Positions 32,366 through 43,225 of a stretch of 64,000 nucleotides of DNA are shown in pieces. Numbering within the stretch: the first letter of the stretch is position 1; each line of letters starts with the position of its first letter. The notes under the pieces are model-generated. The model was not told the origin of the DNA. It saw only the letters and a list, made by a program, of their open reading frames with translations, and searched no databases. This DNA is from Apostichopus japonicus (lineage: Eukaryota; Echinodermata; Holothuroidea; Aspidochirotida; Stichopodidae), in assembly GCF_037975245.1 (NCBI RefSeq), contig NC_092577.1, positions 7,533,001 to 7,597,000 of the forward strand. The letters run 5' to 3'. A program made the position numbers and the translations under genes.

Positions 32366-32432
32366 CATTGATAGCTATATACAATCCTCTTCCACCATCA
32401 GTCACGGTCTCAACCCTAAAGCGCTGCACCTT
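32366..32432 (-). CDS. candidate exon, beta-strand-rich peptide
   Basis: A 67 bp stretch with donor AATG/GTATCAG. Its start is limited by a TAA just upstream, so the only usable acceptor is the purine-rich ACTAAAAG. It encodes KVQRFRVETVTDGGRGLYIA with a further Ile-Asn, which looks like a genuine extracellular beta-structure. It ends in phase 1. A 76 bp intron would separate it from the candidate exon at 32509-32551. The peptide is persuasive, the acceptor is weak. Confidence 0.3.
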
Positions 32433-32508
32433 CTTTTAGTCTTGGTGATGAGCTCGCAATAGTCGTCATTTTATTGAGTTACGTAAAACGAAATAGAACC
32501 GAAGGTAC

Positions 32509-32551
32509 CTGAGAGAAGACTTCGACCGAACTTTTCGTAGATTTGGCAACG
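32509..32551 (-). CDS. candidate exon upstream of 32432
   Basis: A 43 bp stretch with a good acceptor (GGCCGTATTTTCACAG) and donor CAG/GTACCTTC. All three frames are open. The one ending in phase 0 (VAKSTKSSVEVFSQ) joins directly to KVQRF of the next candidate exon. Low confidence because of its short length and frame ambiguity. Confidence 0.22.
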
Positions 32552-33632
32552 CTGTGAAAATACGGCCGACATACTTTGCTTGATGCACCATGAGCTTAAC
32601 GTCTAACAATAATAATATCACTTTAAATGAAGAAAATTAAATTAATTAATCGTAACAGGAATTAAATCATTTTAACTGGTATCACCATCAAACTGGAAAT
32701 AAACGTTCGAAAATTATCACTATCAACTAAAATAAGTGGTTACAAGCCTTTGTATGCCTATGCTGGAATACGGGAACTTAGCGACGCGCAGATCTGTATG
32801 TTATGTTTATAGATAACGATGATGTAACTCTGGGGATAAGAATCTCTCTGATTTTGGTTTACAGCTCAGCTTGATATTTCAACAAGTTCCCGATATCGAT
32901 TGTTCGATTATATTACACTATAATATCAAATGCTTTTAATTTGCGCATGCGAAATGTTTGTTGTTTAATCCCAGTAAATGAGATTAAAATATTTCATAAA
33001 TTATTGGACGATGGTACTAAAGAATATAAACTTGGTAATTTACATTTTCACCATGACAGCAATTGATATTCAATTGGTGTTATAATCAATTCTGATCATT
33101 AAATGCAAGTTAGAAGGTTGATCAAGAAATTTCGAAGTGAAAAAGGAAAAATAGTAAAGACTACATCACGTGGTGCTTTAAACATTTCAAATGAAAATTA
33201 ACGTCACAAAAAAGATTGTGCTTGTCTGAACATTATACTTTCATGGAGACATTTTGCTATTAGTATTGTTAGTAGTAAGGAGGTTATTTACACTGAGCTT
33301 TTATCGTTAGGCACTACAACGCCGTTGAAATACGCAAAACATGTTCAAAACCTCATTTTTAACCATAACATTAAAAACACAATTACTTGTTAAGCCGGTA
33401 TTTAAATATATTTATCCAAATTGATGATAATAAAGGTCGTTAAAAGTTGCTTCTTTTATCAAGAAGAATTAATGGCCTAGTTAAAGTTAATAAATTCTGG
33501 ATAGTGTTTCTGTTTGTTGATGTGACAATAACCTAGGTCTTGGAGAAGTGAACTATTGCTATTGTTTAAACTAATACCGTTTATTCCAGATTCAACATAT
33601 AAACAAAGATTTTCATTAGATTGTGTACTCAC
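32552..33632. other. nothing recognised
   Basis: AT-rich, with no repeat family or convincing exon. Confidence 0.3.
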
Positions 33633-33671
33633 ATGAGATGACGAGAGGTCAACGGGACAATACGTTGACAT
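33633..33671 (-). CDS. candidate exon, duplicate of 32199-32238
   Basis: A 39 bp segment with acceptor AACATATATTAG and donor CAT/GTGAGTACAC. In phase 0 it reads MSTYCPVDLSSSH, sharing CPVDL with the segment at 32199. Homology extends beyond the exon (TACGAACTTCA at about 32288 and 33881), interrupted in this copy by the small inverted-repeat element at 33705-33840. Confidence 0.22.
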
Positions 33672-33704
33672 CTAATATATGTTAATCTCCAAAAACGGTA
33701 CCAA

Positions 33705-33840
33705 TTTAGAATCCGTACCATCCGAACCTACTTCCTAGTCCCTAACCCCTAACCCTACTCCCTAACCCTATTTCCCAACCCCTAACCTTATTCTGCCGAT
33801 TAGAAGTAAGCTTTCCCATTCATATGGTACGGATTCTAAA
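33705..33840. mobile_element. 136 bp inverted-repeat element with telomere-like interior
   Basis: A perfect 17 bp inverted repeat, TTTAGAATCCGTACCAT (33705-33721) and its complement (33824-33840), flanks an interior of degenerate CCCTAACC units (about 33735-33790). It interrupts a duplication shared with 32.2 kb, which supports its being an insertion. It is too small and too internal to be a telomere. Confidence 0.7.
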
Positions 33841-36800
33841 GTTAGGCCCCAAAACTTTCGGGTCAGGAAGGTAAAATTACGTACGAACTTCACCACCTGA
33901 TAAGAACTGGCGTTATGCTATAGTTTAAAGTATATCCCGGTATAAAACCAAAGTGGTCCTCTCGAAAAATTAAATCCTCCTTCATAAGGAATCATTTTCT
34001 CAGCCCTCGAAAAAATGTATAGGTCTCTGAAAACTATTGATCCTGAATCCAATGTACATCACTTTGGATTACAAAATCATTGCGAAATAATCACAAGGTA
34101 AAATCCTGTGATATTGATCCAACGAGAATAATATTAAACACACATTTCCATGGATGTAGAGTACGATGAGAAGGTTACAGTGTCTTTTAATTGATGCCTT
34201 TAAAGTCAATATTTTTTTTAAATTTCTAAATGGTTACACATCACCATCGGTCCCCGTACGTTCAATTGCCTATGTTGGATCGTATGCACGAGCAACAAGC
34301 CTATTCAAGCTATACATATGCAATACTGTATGACTAACAGAATATCTGTGCCTGGAATGTTTCACTAAGCTAAAGCCACCTGCGGTTTTCTTCTCATTCA
34401 AAATGGATTTTACTCGTATTGTTATGCTAATCTCACCGGATGTTTCCTTGCATGTCGATTTTTTTCCTGAATGACGTATATGGTAAAGCAAAATACCCAC
34501 TATTGATATATTCCAGTTTCAATCTGTCGGAAAAATTGGATTATTGCTCAATATCGGTCTTGTTTTGAACCCGTATTCCAGGTTTTACAACTAAAAATGA
34601 AAGCTTACCGACAATCAAATTGTATTTTGATTACAAATCCGACCGATAATTCGGTTAAATAATCGAAGTTGAGCATTGTCAATGAATTTCTTTTTTGACA
34701 GATAATGAAGGTTATCGTTCAAAATGATGGATTAAGGACCGATTAACCTAGATAATAGTTTGTATTTATATATGCCAAATATCCATAACGAGCAATATCT
34801 TGATCGTCGTCATGTTTTTAAATTATGTACATAATGACAAGTTTGTTTATTTATTGCTAGCATAACTATTTCATTCAAACTAATGTACTAGACAGTTAGC
34901 CTTGTAATGCACAGTTGTATTCATAATCTATATACCAAACCAAATCGGTTATAAAAACGAGCACGACCCCCCCCCCCCCCTCCTTTGCGATGAATGGAAG
35001 AAGCTTTAACGGTGGTAAGCTGTTTATTACTCTGGTTCCACATTTGTTTCTCTTGATGTTTAATATCTATATCATTATGTTCTTGGAGTATTCATTTTTG
35101 TGAACATCAACAATTAACGAACGTCAGTGCGGCCCTTTCAATCTCAAATAAACATGGATGATCTAAATAATCCTACATCCTCACTCTGTCAGTTTACGAT
35201 ACCTTTGTTATAAGCAGGAGAAAGTTGTGCCCTTTCCCATTGAGATGCAAACTTTATTGTTTTTAGAGGGCGTTAGTACGCTTTATTCACAGAGAAATGA
35301 TAACTATGAGGCGATCAACGCTTACATTGTTAAGGCCAGTACAGAGATATGGTTCAATTTGAATGCAACATATTTTTTAAGTGCATTTTTAGATTGGATG
35401 GACCTCTTTCGTTCTAGGCTAAGTAGATTATTCTTTGTTTATTTAAAACAAATACTTAGATTGATTTAGATAAATCGGTTATTTGCTTCAGGAATACCGC
35501 AGTCAAGTTGTTCGCTGAAATTGTAAGGAGCTTAAACTAACAGTAAATTAAAGTTTGGGTGTTTGTAGTTTATCTTTACTTCTTCAAAGGATTAATTAGA
35601 TAGACAAATATCTGGGTGACGACAGGTTGCAAGCTTTATTAACTTAATTGATAACTCTCATTAACCGACTTAAAAACAAGATACCTTAATTTGATTACTT
35701 GCAATCTAATTTTGAATATACTTATTGGTAACATTCTTTCTAAGTCGTAATACGGCTGCTTCATGGTTTACAAAGAGAGGAACAATTTCTTTTCATCACA
35801 GTTGTGTAAAGTAACGTTTTCTTAAGAGTAAGTTCAGGTAAATTATGATATCAGTACACGATGTAATAAAACATGCAGATAGAAGGCTTGTAAACGAAGA
35901 AGTAAAAATTTACACTAAATTTGATTCAGATAACATAAATGTATTTTATCCTGTATTATTAGTTCAAACAGTTTATTTCTTATCAGCAGGTGTACGGCCA
36001 CAGCCACACGGTTATATCGGTTGATATTATTATGATAGGAGTTAACGTTACATGGCCTGGCTAGGGAGACGAAAACAATATTACAAATAAGCACACACGT
36101 ACAATTTAAAGCGTCGTTAAATGTTAAATTATTTTTACCATAACCTAACCAAACATGATGAGGTGTAACATTTTTCCGGCCACAGAAGCCTTTCACACCC
36201 ATGCCGTTCCTGTCTCACCCTCGAAATGGATCAACTAATTTTGTGTGTTATAATTTATTCTTGGTTAACATTGTTTCCCGCCAACTCCCAAAAGAGGGGT
36301 TAAAATATACTTCACATACGTCAACATTGTTTTATTTTTATTTATATAGTAAGATATTGAACCGAATGTAGCCCCATACTACAGATAAATAATGGAACTT
36401 AACCACGCCAATACATCCACCCCCCCTCCATTCCCCTTCCTTCCACTTTAATCTTCCCGTGTAAATTGGTGGTGCTGCATATCTTACACACCAACAGTTG
36501 ATCATGACGTCATATATGCTAATGATTCAAAATTCTCAACCCCCATCCACTTCCCAGCAAACCAACTAACTTTCACTCGTGCTAAACTTGAACTTAAGTG
36601 CGTGTTATACATTTACGTGTTTATTATCAGTAGGTGATCTTATTAAACACTGACGAAAAATAAGATCAGCCAGTTTTCCAGTCAAATGTTCTCGTTATTC
36701 AACCAAATACTCCTTATCGTCATGCAAATAGAGAGAGACCTTCGTTTTGTCAATCTTGAACTTTTATGTGTGTTCTGTTGTATTTGTTTATTAATTTAAT

Positions 36801-38605
36801 GATTATTATCAGTACGTTGACTAATTAAACACATACAATATTAACTATAGGAAAAATGATTACCCTATCATTGAACTTTGTATCAATCTGATACTTTAGC
36901 TTGCGTAGGATGAATTGCCACAATCTGTCAGCTGGCGGTTTACCATGAACCGCGCTGTTAGCGAAGATATATCTCATGCACTGTAGACCACAAAATCACA
37001 CCATGAAGGATAAAATATGCCATTTACTCAGTCATAGATATGAAACGATACAGAATCATACACTAAGTTCTGCTTTTGAATTACAGATAAAAACAAGTCT
37101 TTGGAGCAGCTAAACAGTTCTTAACAGATTCTAAATTGGTTTGAATTATATCAAGTTATATTTGAACTTACGTAACTATACGCCAGAATCATACCTAGTT
37201 TATACGTATTATCTACAGGTTTCACTAAAATTTTGTCGAAGGTTTTCTGAGGTCAGACGGGACCAATACTTGTTTCTAGAAAAGTTTGGGATGAACTTGA
37301 AGAGAAAGTTTAAATTTAAGGCACACAGAAGGATAGCGACACTTTTATCAGAAGAAGAATTTCTTTATTTCATCCGCAACTTTACCAGCCTCATCTGTTT
37401 TGAGAGTTACTGGGTAGTTATAACCTTCTGTGTGATATTGATGCAGACCAGAACAAGTTAGTACATAGACTACATGTTACATGGAGATAACACTGTGGAC
37501 AATATTTATCTGATTAGTTTCTTTTATTGCTTCCATTGATATTACAATATCAATATACATAAACATCTACGATATGAACTTATGATATAGTAACAGATAA
37601 ATGGTATGAATAGCTTGTAATTGTATCACAACGAGAGACCAGGATCGCCTCAAATGGAACAAGTGTGTTTGGTTGCAAAATTATATATTTGTACAAGCAT
37701 ACAGAAATATGGAAGACACCAAGAACAATTACAAATATTTCCATGGAAATATCTAATATCATAAACAGATACTACAACGCAGTGATTTCTTCCACATGTA
37801 TTTGTTAATTTGTGTTTGTTTAGTTATGTAAATATTGAATTTTGCAGGACAGGGCTTGGGTTATATTGGTATTCATAACATCCAATTGCGTTAAAGCAAA
37901 TACGACAAAAAACTGAATAACAATGAAGAGATATGAATATTCATTAATCATCAACCACTACCATTAATAAGAATGAGCAAAATAACGATACAAGAAAAAG
38001 ATATGTATGGAGAGCAGATCATTGCATTTAAGAGTAATGTTAAATATACAGGACATTATCTTCGTTACTATCATATTAAAATCTCACTATTATACGTCAA
38101 AGTCACGTGTTCCCATTGTCTTCAAAGAAACATCATCATAGATCATAATCATGGAACAAAGAACTGGATTAAAAAAAACAATAAATGTCATGGTTATTTA
38201 GTAATGTCTAAGACAATGGTTTAGTATGATTTTGAGTAACACAATCAGTGGTTGAACGGTAGACAGCCAGTCATTGTCATTATGATAACATTTAACAATA
38301 TTCTTATAATATACACTGAATTACGCGCGAGTAATATCAAAGATTAATTCATAATATAAAATAGGAGGAACGAAGGAAAGCAACTAAATCTTGAAAGAAA
38401 GTAAATTTATACTAAACGGCTGAAGTAGAATGAAATCTAACAATTAATGACTAAATATAACAATAATTAGAGGAAGTATTAGATGTAGTCTTAGAATTGT
38501 TAAAAATCGAAGGAAAATATTTGAATATAAAGATATCAAGAATATCTGATAAATAAAACCAGTAGAATAATTTATAAGGCGAAATAAAATAACAATTAAG
38601 TTGTC
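33841..38605. other. long non-coding stretch, no firm gene
   Basis: AT-rich sequence. Weak - strand exon candidates near 34,439-34,468 and 36,944-36,980 were considered and rejected. Poly-C is at about 34966-34981. The largest open frame (37141-37461, + strand, 106 codons) has no recognisable motif and AT-driven composition. Part of this may be intron of the - strand genes. Confidence 0.3.
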
Positions 38606-38607
38606 CT

Positions 38608-38990
38608 AAAATGCATTTAAGATGAAAATAAAAGTTGGGCCCTGCCAGCCCAAAACCCCAAAATGTGCCCGGAATTATTGGGGTCCAGATGGCATACATG
38701 TAGCAGCTATTAACCAACAATTGATGACCAAGTTTGGCTACAACCCGATTTACGGTGCGGTGTTGTTGCTATGGAGAGAAAATGTGGGCTCAGATGGTGC
38801 CAAAATATAGGGACCCAAAAATTCGGGCCCAAAGAAGTTGCCCAAAAAGGCATTTTAGTTGAAAATAAAATTTGGACCCACCAGCTCAAAAATTGGTCCG
38901 TAATTTTGGAGGGCGCAGATATTAACCAGCAACTGTATTCATAATTCGGCTGCAATCCGACTACGGGTTGCGGAGTTATTGCAATGTAAA
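38608..38990. repeat. two-unit diverged tandem duplication
   Basis: Unit 1 (about 38608-38775) and unit 2 (about 38852-38988) share CATTT.AG.TGAAAATAAA, GGACCCACCAGCTCAAAA/GGGCCCTGCCAGCCCAAAA, AACCA(A/G)CAA and GGCT(A/G)CAA(C/T)CCGA. A connecting segment contains ACCCAAAAATTCGGGCCC. Open frames here are not conserved between units. Confidence 0.6.
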
Positions 38991-40183
38991 ACGTTTTACG
39001 TTTGACACCATAACCTTATTAATATTCATAAGGTCAGCGCTACAAAAATTGGGCACACCTTCTTACTATAATACATCTACATAACAAGTATGACAAATAT
39101 GCATCACTCCGTTGCAAGTGTAACAGACTCATACATACACGCACACGCCATCACTCTCGCATATATTCCTTTTGCCTTCGATAAGGAATCAAAACGTGTA
39201 TGCACTCAACTAAACATTTTGCTGTCAGTGTGCAACTAAGTCATTTATTAAGTCAAATGTAAATTTTCCTCTACGCTATTTAGGATTATCGACGTTACAG
39301 GCTCTTTTGAGTCAAATTATAACGAACACTTCAACAAAATATAGCAAAATTAAAAGTACTCAGTCAATAAATAACAATAAGATATCCATTAAAAGCTCCA
39401 ACAATAATGGGGACCTGTCTACCTCATTAATTTCTTCCTATATCGACGTTATAACATCATACCTGGATAGATTGAACTTATTGCGCATGATCAAAGCATC
39501 CTTAACTTGATTGTTACTTACGAAGAGTAAGTGTTAACACTAAATGTAATCTTTTATCTGTTTGTTTGTCGGTGAACTATTTTGAGCGTTCATGTCATTT
39601 TCTTCGTACGCTGATTAAATCAGTTAATACATGAAATAGGATATGCCGTAAAATTGATAATAATAAACTTTTTTTTTTAAATGATGATTTTGAAACGGAC
39701 AGATCATAAATGAAATCAATTATAAAGCGAAGCTTAAAATAATAATTAGATAAATAAAATGAAAAATATTGGCTGATACGTAATATACTGAATATACATT
39801 TGTTATTTGAAATCATATAATATGACGTAACAATGACTTCATCTTATTGTATTCGTGTTAAGATTGATAATACATAGGAACAGAAAGAAATGAGGAAATG
39901 ATGACTTAGAACAAACATTAAAAGGAAGAACGAAGAAAACTTGTAATCATGCACTCCTAGTTACCGAGTTTATGTAGAAACAATCTGTACAGATTTACCC
40001 AAAGTATTCCAAACATGTCTGCTTAAAAATAGTTTAAGGTATTGAAATTTAGGAGTTTAATTAATGTTCTGAGTAGTAAAGCCTTTGACGTGCTGAGGGG
40101 GTGAGGGGGTGGGGTGTAGGGAGATAGAGGACTGTATTTGGGATGAATCATACAAACAATTGGACCACTAAAGGATGTTATAC
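38991..40183. other. nothing recognised
   Basis: AT-rich, with no convincing exon or repeat family on either strand. Confidence 0.3.
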
Positions 40184-40232
40184 CCTGCATACGAGGAGTG
40201 CATGGAGGCTGAGAGCAGGTCATCAGCAATAC
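40184..40232 (-). CDS. discoidin (F5/8C) domain exon, N-terminal part
   Basis: A 49 bp exon. The acceptor is CTACTCGTGTGTCCCTGGTCAG and the donor AGG/GTATAAC. In the frame starting two bases into a codon it encodes IADDLLSASMHSSYAG and ends in phase 2. I(x)DxxLxASxxxSSYAG is the usual opening of an F5/8 type C domain, which precedes the ARLN phrase. The next exon was not identified. A competing frame (VLLMTCSQPPCTP) belongs to a 102-codon open frame on the same strand but lacks family features. It may be the start of the same gene as the exons at 24 kb, or of a separate paralogue. Confidence 0.48.
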
Positions 40233-40814
40233 CTGACCAGGGACACACGAGTAGGTGAACCAAACATTTCTTTCATTTAACCATGTAACGAAGACTTTGT
40301 TACATATTAGGGGGGGGGGGTGGGAAATCAAATTATAAAAAAAAAATACTGCACATTACCGTTTAATTCCATCTCTACGAATTAGCGTTCTGGTGGTGGT
40401 GCAAATGACTACTATACCATATACTTGGTCACAAATGTGGTGGGTACGTAATCTCACCCCTCCAACACCCTACGCCCACCCCGCCGCTACAAGTACACAC
40501 AAATAGTAAGATAGGGTTTGTTCCCTCTTTCTTCCCTCTCTCAATAGTTGACATCTAAGAGATAAATAGTCTCCTATACTGATGACGTAGTGGGTGATGG
40601 ATGACGTCATTAGAATATTGATTGGCTCTTAGTAATTTGATTTTGGCCAGATGAACATGCATTTTGCTTTGAGCTGTAATATAAAGATAACATGATATAT
40701 ATTAGTTAAGTTTGTTATCTTAATAAATGGATCGAGCAAAACACTTATTAGCAGAACAATGGAGAAGTAATACCTGTGCCCGACCCCCAAACAAAACCCC
40801 CTTCCCCCAAGGAA

Positions 40815-41395
40815 ATAGTGCCGCAAGTAATTAAACCAACCAGCTAAAAAAAACACCCCGACACGTGATACACGTAATTAAACCAACCAGCGAAACAGTA
40901 CACCGTGACACGTGATACAATTAATCAAACCAACCAGCCAAACAAAACACTGCGACACGTGATACCAGTAATAAAACCAACCAGCTAAACAAACACCCCG
41001 ACACGTAATACAAGTCATTCAACCAACCAGCTAAACAAAACACCGCCACACCACACGTGATACAAGTAATTAAACCAACCAGCTAAAGAAAACATCGTCA
41101 CACGTGATAAAAGTAATTAAACCAACCAGCTAAAGAAAACGCCGCCGCACGTGATAAAAGTAATTAACCAACCAGCTAAACAAAACACCGCCACACGTTA
41201 TACAAGTAATTAAACCAACCAGCTAAAGAAAACATCGTCACACGTGATAAATGTAATTAAAACAACCAGCTAAAGAAAACGCCGCCACATGTGATAAAAG
41301 TAATTAAACCAACCAGCTAAAGAAAACGCCGCCACACGTGATAAAAGTAATTAACTAACCAGCTAAATAAAACACCGCGACAGGTGATACCAGCA
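40815..41395. repeat. minisatellite of about 47 bp with a CACGTG in each unit
   Basis: About 11-12 units of about 47 bp (ACACGTGATA, then AAGTAATTAAACCAACCAGC, then TAAAGAAAACGCCGCC). Nearly every unit keeps CACGTG, the palindromic E-box core. The array ends about 80 bp before a candidate + strand exon. Confidence 0.9.
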
Positions 41396-41473
41396 TTCGA
41401 CCGGTATACGTTATCCTCTTTGGTCACATAATTAATGGTGGCGCCCTCTAAAATACCTTTGTTGTCCTCTTAG

Positions 41474-41503
41474 GTAGGTCTACACAAGGAATGGGTTTGC
41501 TCT
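41474..41503 (+). CDS. candidate 30 bp exon, penultimate
   Basis: A strong acceptor (TTTGTTGTCCTCTTAG) and donor TCT/GTAAGTATAC bracket ten codons (VGLHKEWVCS) in phase 0. This joins in frame to the terminal exon at 42152. A second frame (RSTQGMGLL) is also open but leads to an earlier stop in the next exon. The short length keeps confidence moderate. Confidence 0.35.
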
Positions 41504-42151
41504 GTAAGTATACTATACTAACTATTGGTATTATGAAATTATTTGTTACGACGACTTTGTAGAAAACGAACTGGAACAAGATAATGCCGCTTTAACTTGT
41601 GTTAATTGTGACCTAGCTGACCCCGACATCCTTGTTGTTTGTTAATCCCTTAATCTGTATTTCATTTCTCCTCATCCCGATCCCACCCCCATTCAATTAG
41701 GTGACAGATGCCAAACAGCTGACGAGCCATGACCTTCCTCAGATTTAATTCTCTTCCTTTCCACAGATTTTATTATGCTGTGTGTGTCGTCAATGGAATG
41801 ACGTCACCATATCACACATAGTCATTTCCTTATTAAACTTTCATAAGTTTACTGACAGTTTTTGTCCCTGTTATTATTAAAGGAGGACTCAAGATAATCT
41901 CTCATTTTTATCCGTTAATATTCATAATATAATGAGGAAGGGTTGAATGAAACTAATCGTTATAATAACCGTTTTAGTGATAACACACATGTTAGCAGAT
42001 AAATAAATGTATATCTCTTTCAAGTTATGACCTTCTTACGTCTAAGCAGCGGAAAGGAAGGTTGTGTATCCACAATTATTACAATAATGAACAGATACTT
42101 TTTATTCATTTTTTGAACTTATCACTCATCTTCATATTTTTTTTTAATCAG
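41504..42151 (+). other. probable intron
   Basis: Between two candidate exons. It ends in a long pyrimidine tract before the acceptor at 42150-42151. Confidence 0.3.
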
Positions 42152-42271
42152 GGATCAGCTCGGTTATTACAAAAAATAATAAAGCCGATTACAGTTGAAG
42201 CAGATTATATCAGTGCTCATATAAGATTAGACAATCACAGATATAGTATAAAAGATCTGGTTCATGATTGA
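42152..42271 (+). CDS. candidate terminal exon, unrecognised protein
   Basis: An excellent acceptor (CATATTTTTTTTTAATCAG) is followed by 39 codons and a TGA. The peptide includes ARLLQKIIKPITVEADYI and RLDNHRYSIKDLVHD, balanced in composition and not repeat-derived. The frame is phase 0 with the exon at 41474. The gene runs toward, and stops 115 bp short of, the end of the - strand gene whose last exon is 42448-42386. I do not recognise the family. Confidence 0.42.
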   Translation, partial: GSARLLQKIIKPITVEADYISAHIRLDNHRYSIKDLVHD

Positions 42272-42385
42272 GATTTTTATTTAATATTTTAAGACTTTAC
42301 AATTAAAAGTAGCAGACACAATCATTGTTAACAAATATAATTTTAAATACTAAGGTAGAGAGTAGTCAGCTGTATGGACTTACAG

Positions 42386-42448
42386 TTACTTGCCCCTTGC
42401 CCGGTTGAAGTCCTCCAGGCTTTCCTCATAACTCATCTCATCGAATCC
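42386..42448 (-). CDS. terminal exon: acidic cytoplasmic-tail-like peptide
   Basis: The acceptor is TTCCCTCTTGTTTAG. Only one frame is open, giving GFDEMSYEESLEDFNRARGK and a TAA at 42388-42386. Phase 0 matches the micro-exon at 45605-45640. An acidic stretch with a tyrosine followed by a basic end suggests a cytoplasmic tail. This would be the last exon of the - strand gene whose upstream candidates include a hydrophobic exon (47528) and discoidin exons (56104, 61801). The linkage of these exons is inferred. Confidence 0.42.
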   Translation of the reverse strand, partial: GFDEMSYEESLEDFNRARGK

Positions 42449-42970
42449 CTAAACAAGAGGGAAAATATAAGTAATGAATATGTATAAGATAATACAGAAA
42501 CAAAGACAATACAGTATAGTTAAATGTTGTAAATATTCATCATTTGCATCCTTATAAAAAGTGTTATCTCAAAGATAATCGATTAAACGAAATTAATTTT
42601 TACTTCTTTTTAAATTTATTGACCTTTTATCCAGTATATGTTTTAAGCAATCATTGCAGGGGATTTCACACTAGTATATCTTGTGCATTTTTTAGTACTG
42701 AACATGATGTGCAACTGGAGGCTAAATCCATGAAACCTTGGTCACTAATACCATGGACTTTGAAAGACTAGTTGCAGGTTGGATTTTTATTAAAGCTCAA
42801 TTGTATACCTGAAATTTTGAAAATATGTATCAAAAATAGCAAAACTGAATAGTATATGTGAATAATATATGTCATATCACTATGACTGAACCAATATAAC
42901 CCAATGCACTATCACATTGGTAACATACAGTGAAATGTTCCGTCCTGTTCTTAAACTGAAGCGATTCACA
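42449..42970 (-). other. probable intron
   Basis: No repeat or alternative exon recognised. Confidence 0.25.
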
Positions 42971-42978
42971 TAGAGATC

Positions 42979-43225
42979 ATAGTAACTACGGTTAATCTTA
43001 CAGTTTTGAACCAGAGTAAAAACTGGATCGTGCTATAAATCGGTAGCATGTGCTATTAGGATTGCAGTAAGAACTAAGGATATGTTTAATCCAAACAAAT
43101 AAACTGGATTTGTTGGGATTACACTTATCCTGAGTTCTTACTATAATCCTAATAACACATGCTACTGATTTAAGGCACGATCCAGTTGTTACTGCGGTAC
43201 AAATGAGTTACAGTAGTTACATGTG
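42979..43225. repeat. large inverted repeat (arms about 100 bp, loop about 45 bp)
   Basis: The left arm contains AACTGGATCGTGC, GTAGCATGTG.TATTAGGAT and GTAAGAACT.AGGATA. The right arm (from about 43127) is the complement of the same series in reverse order. The core 70 bp are well paired; pairing continues outward more weakly (CATAGTAACTAC against CATGTAACTACTG). No coding. It could be a fold-back transposable element or a source of hairpin RNA. Confidence 0.8.

Noticed and set aside
33735-33795. Telomere (CCCTAA repeats)
   Set aside because: Only about 60 bp, degenerate, interstitial and enclosed in a 17 bp inverted repeat.
34439-34468. - strand exon after GTCATTCAG with donor CCG/GTGAGA
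   Set aside because: All frames are open over 30 bp and no family resemblance; the acceptor is fair but nothing links to it.
36944-36980. - strand exon reading CMRYIFANSAVH
   Set aside because: Weak donor GTAAAC and no phase-compatible neighbour.
38622-38810. 62-codon + strand open frame
   Set aside because: It is unit 1 of a two-unit duplication and the frame is not kept in unit 2.
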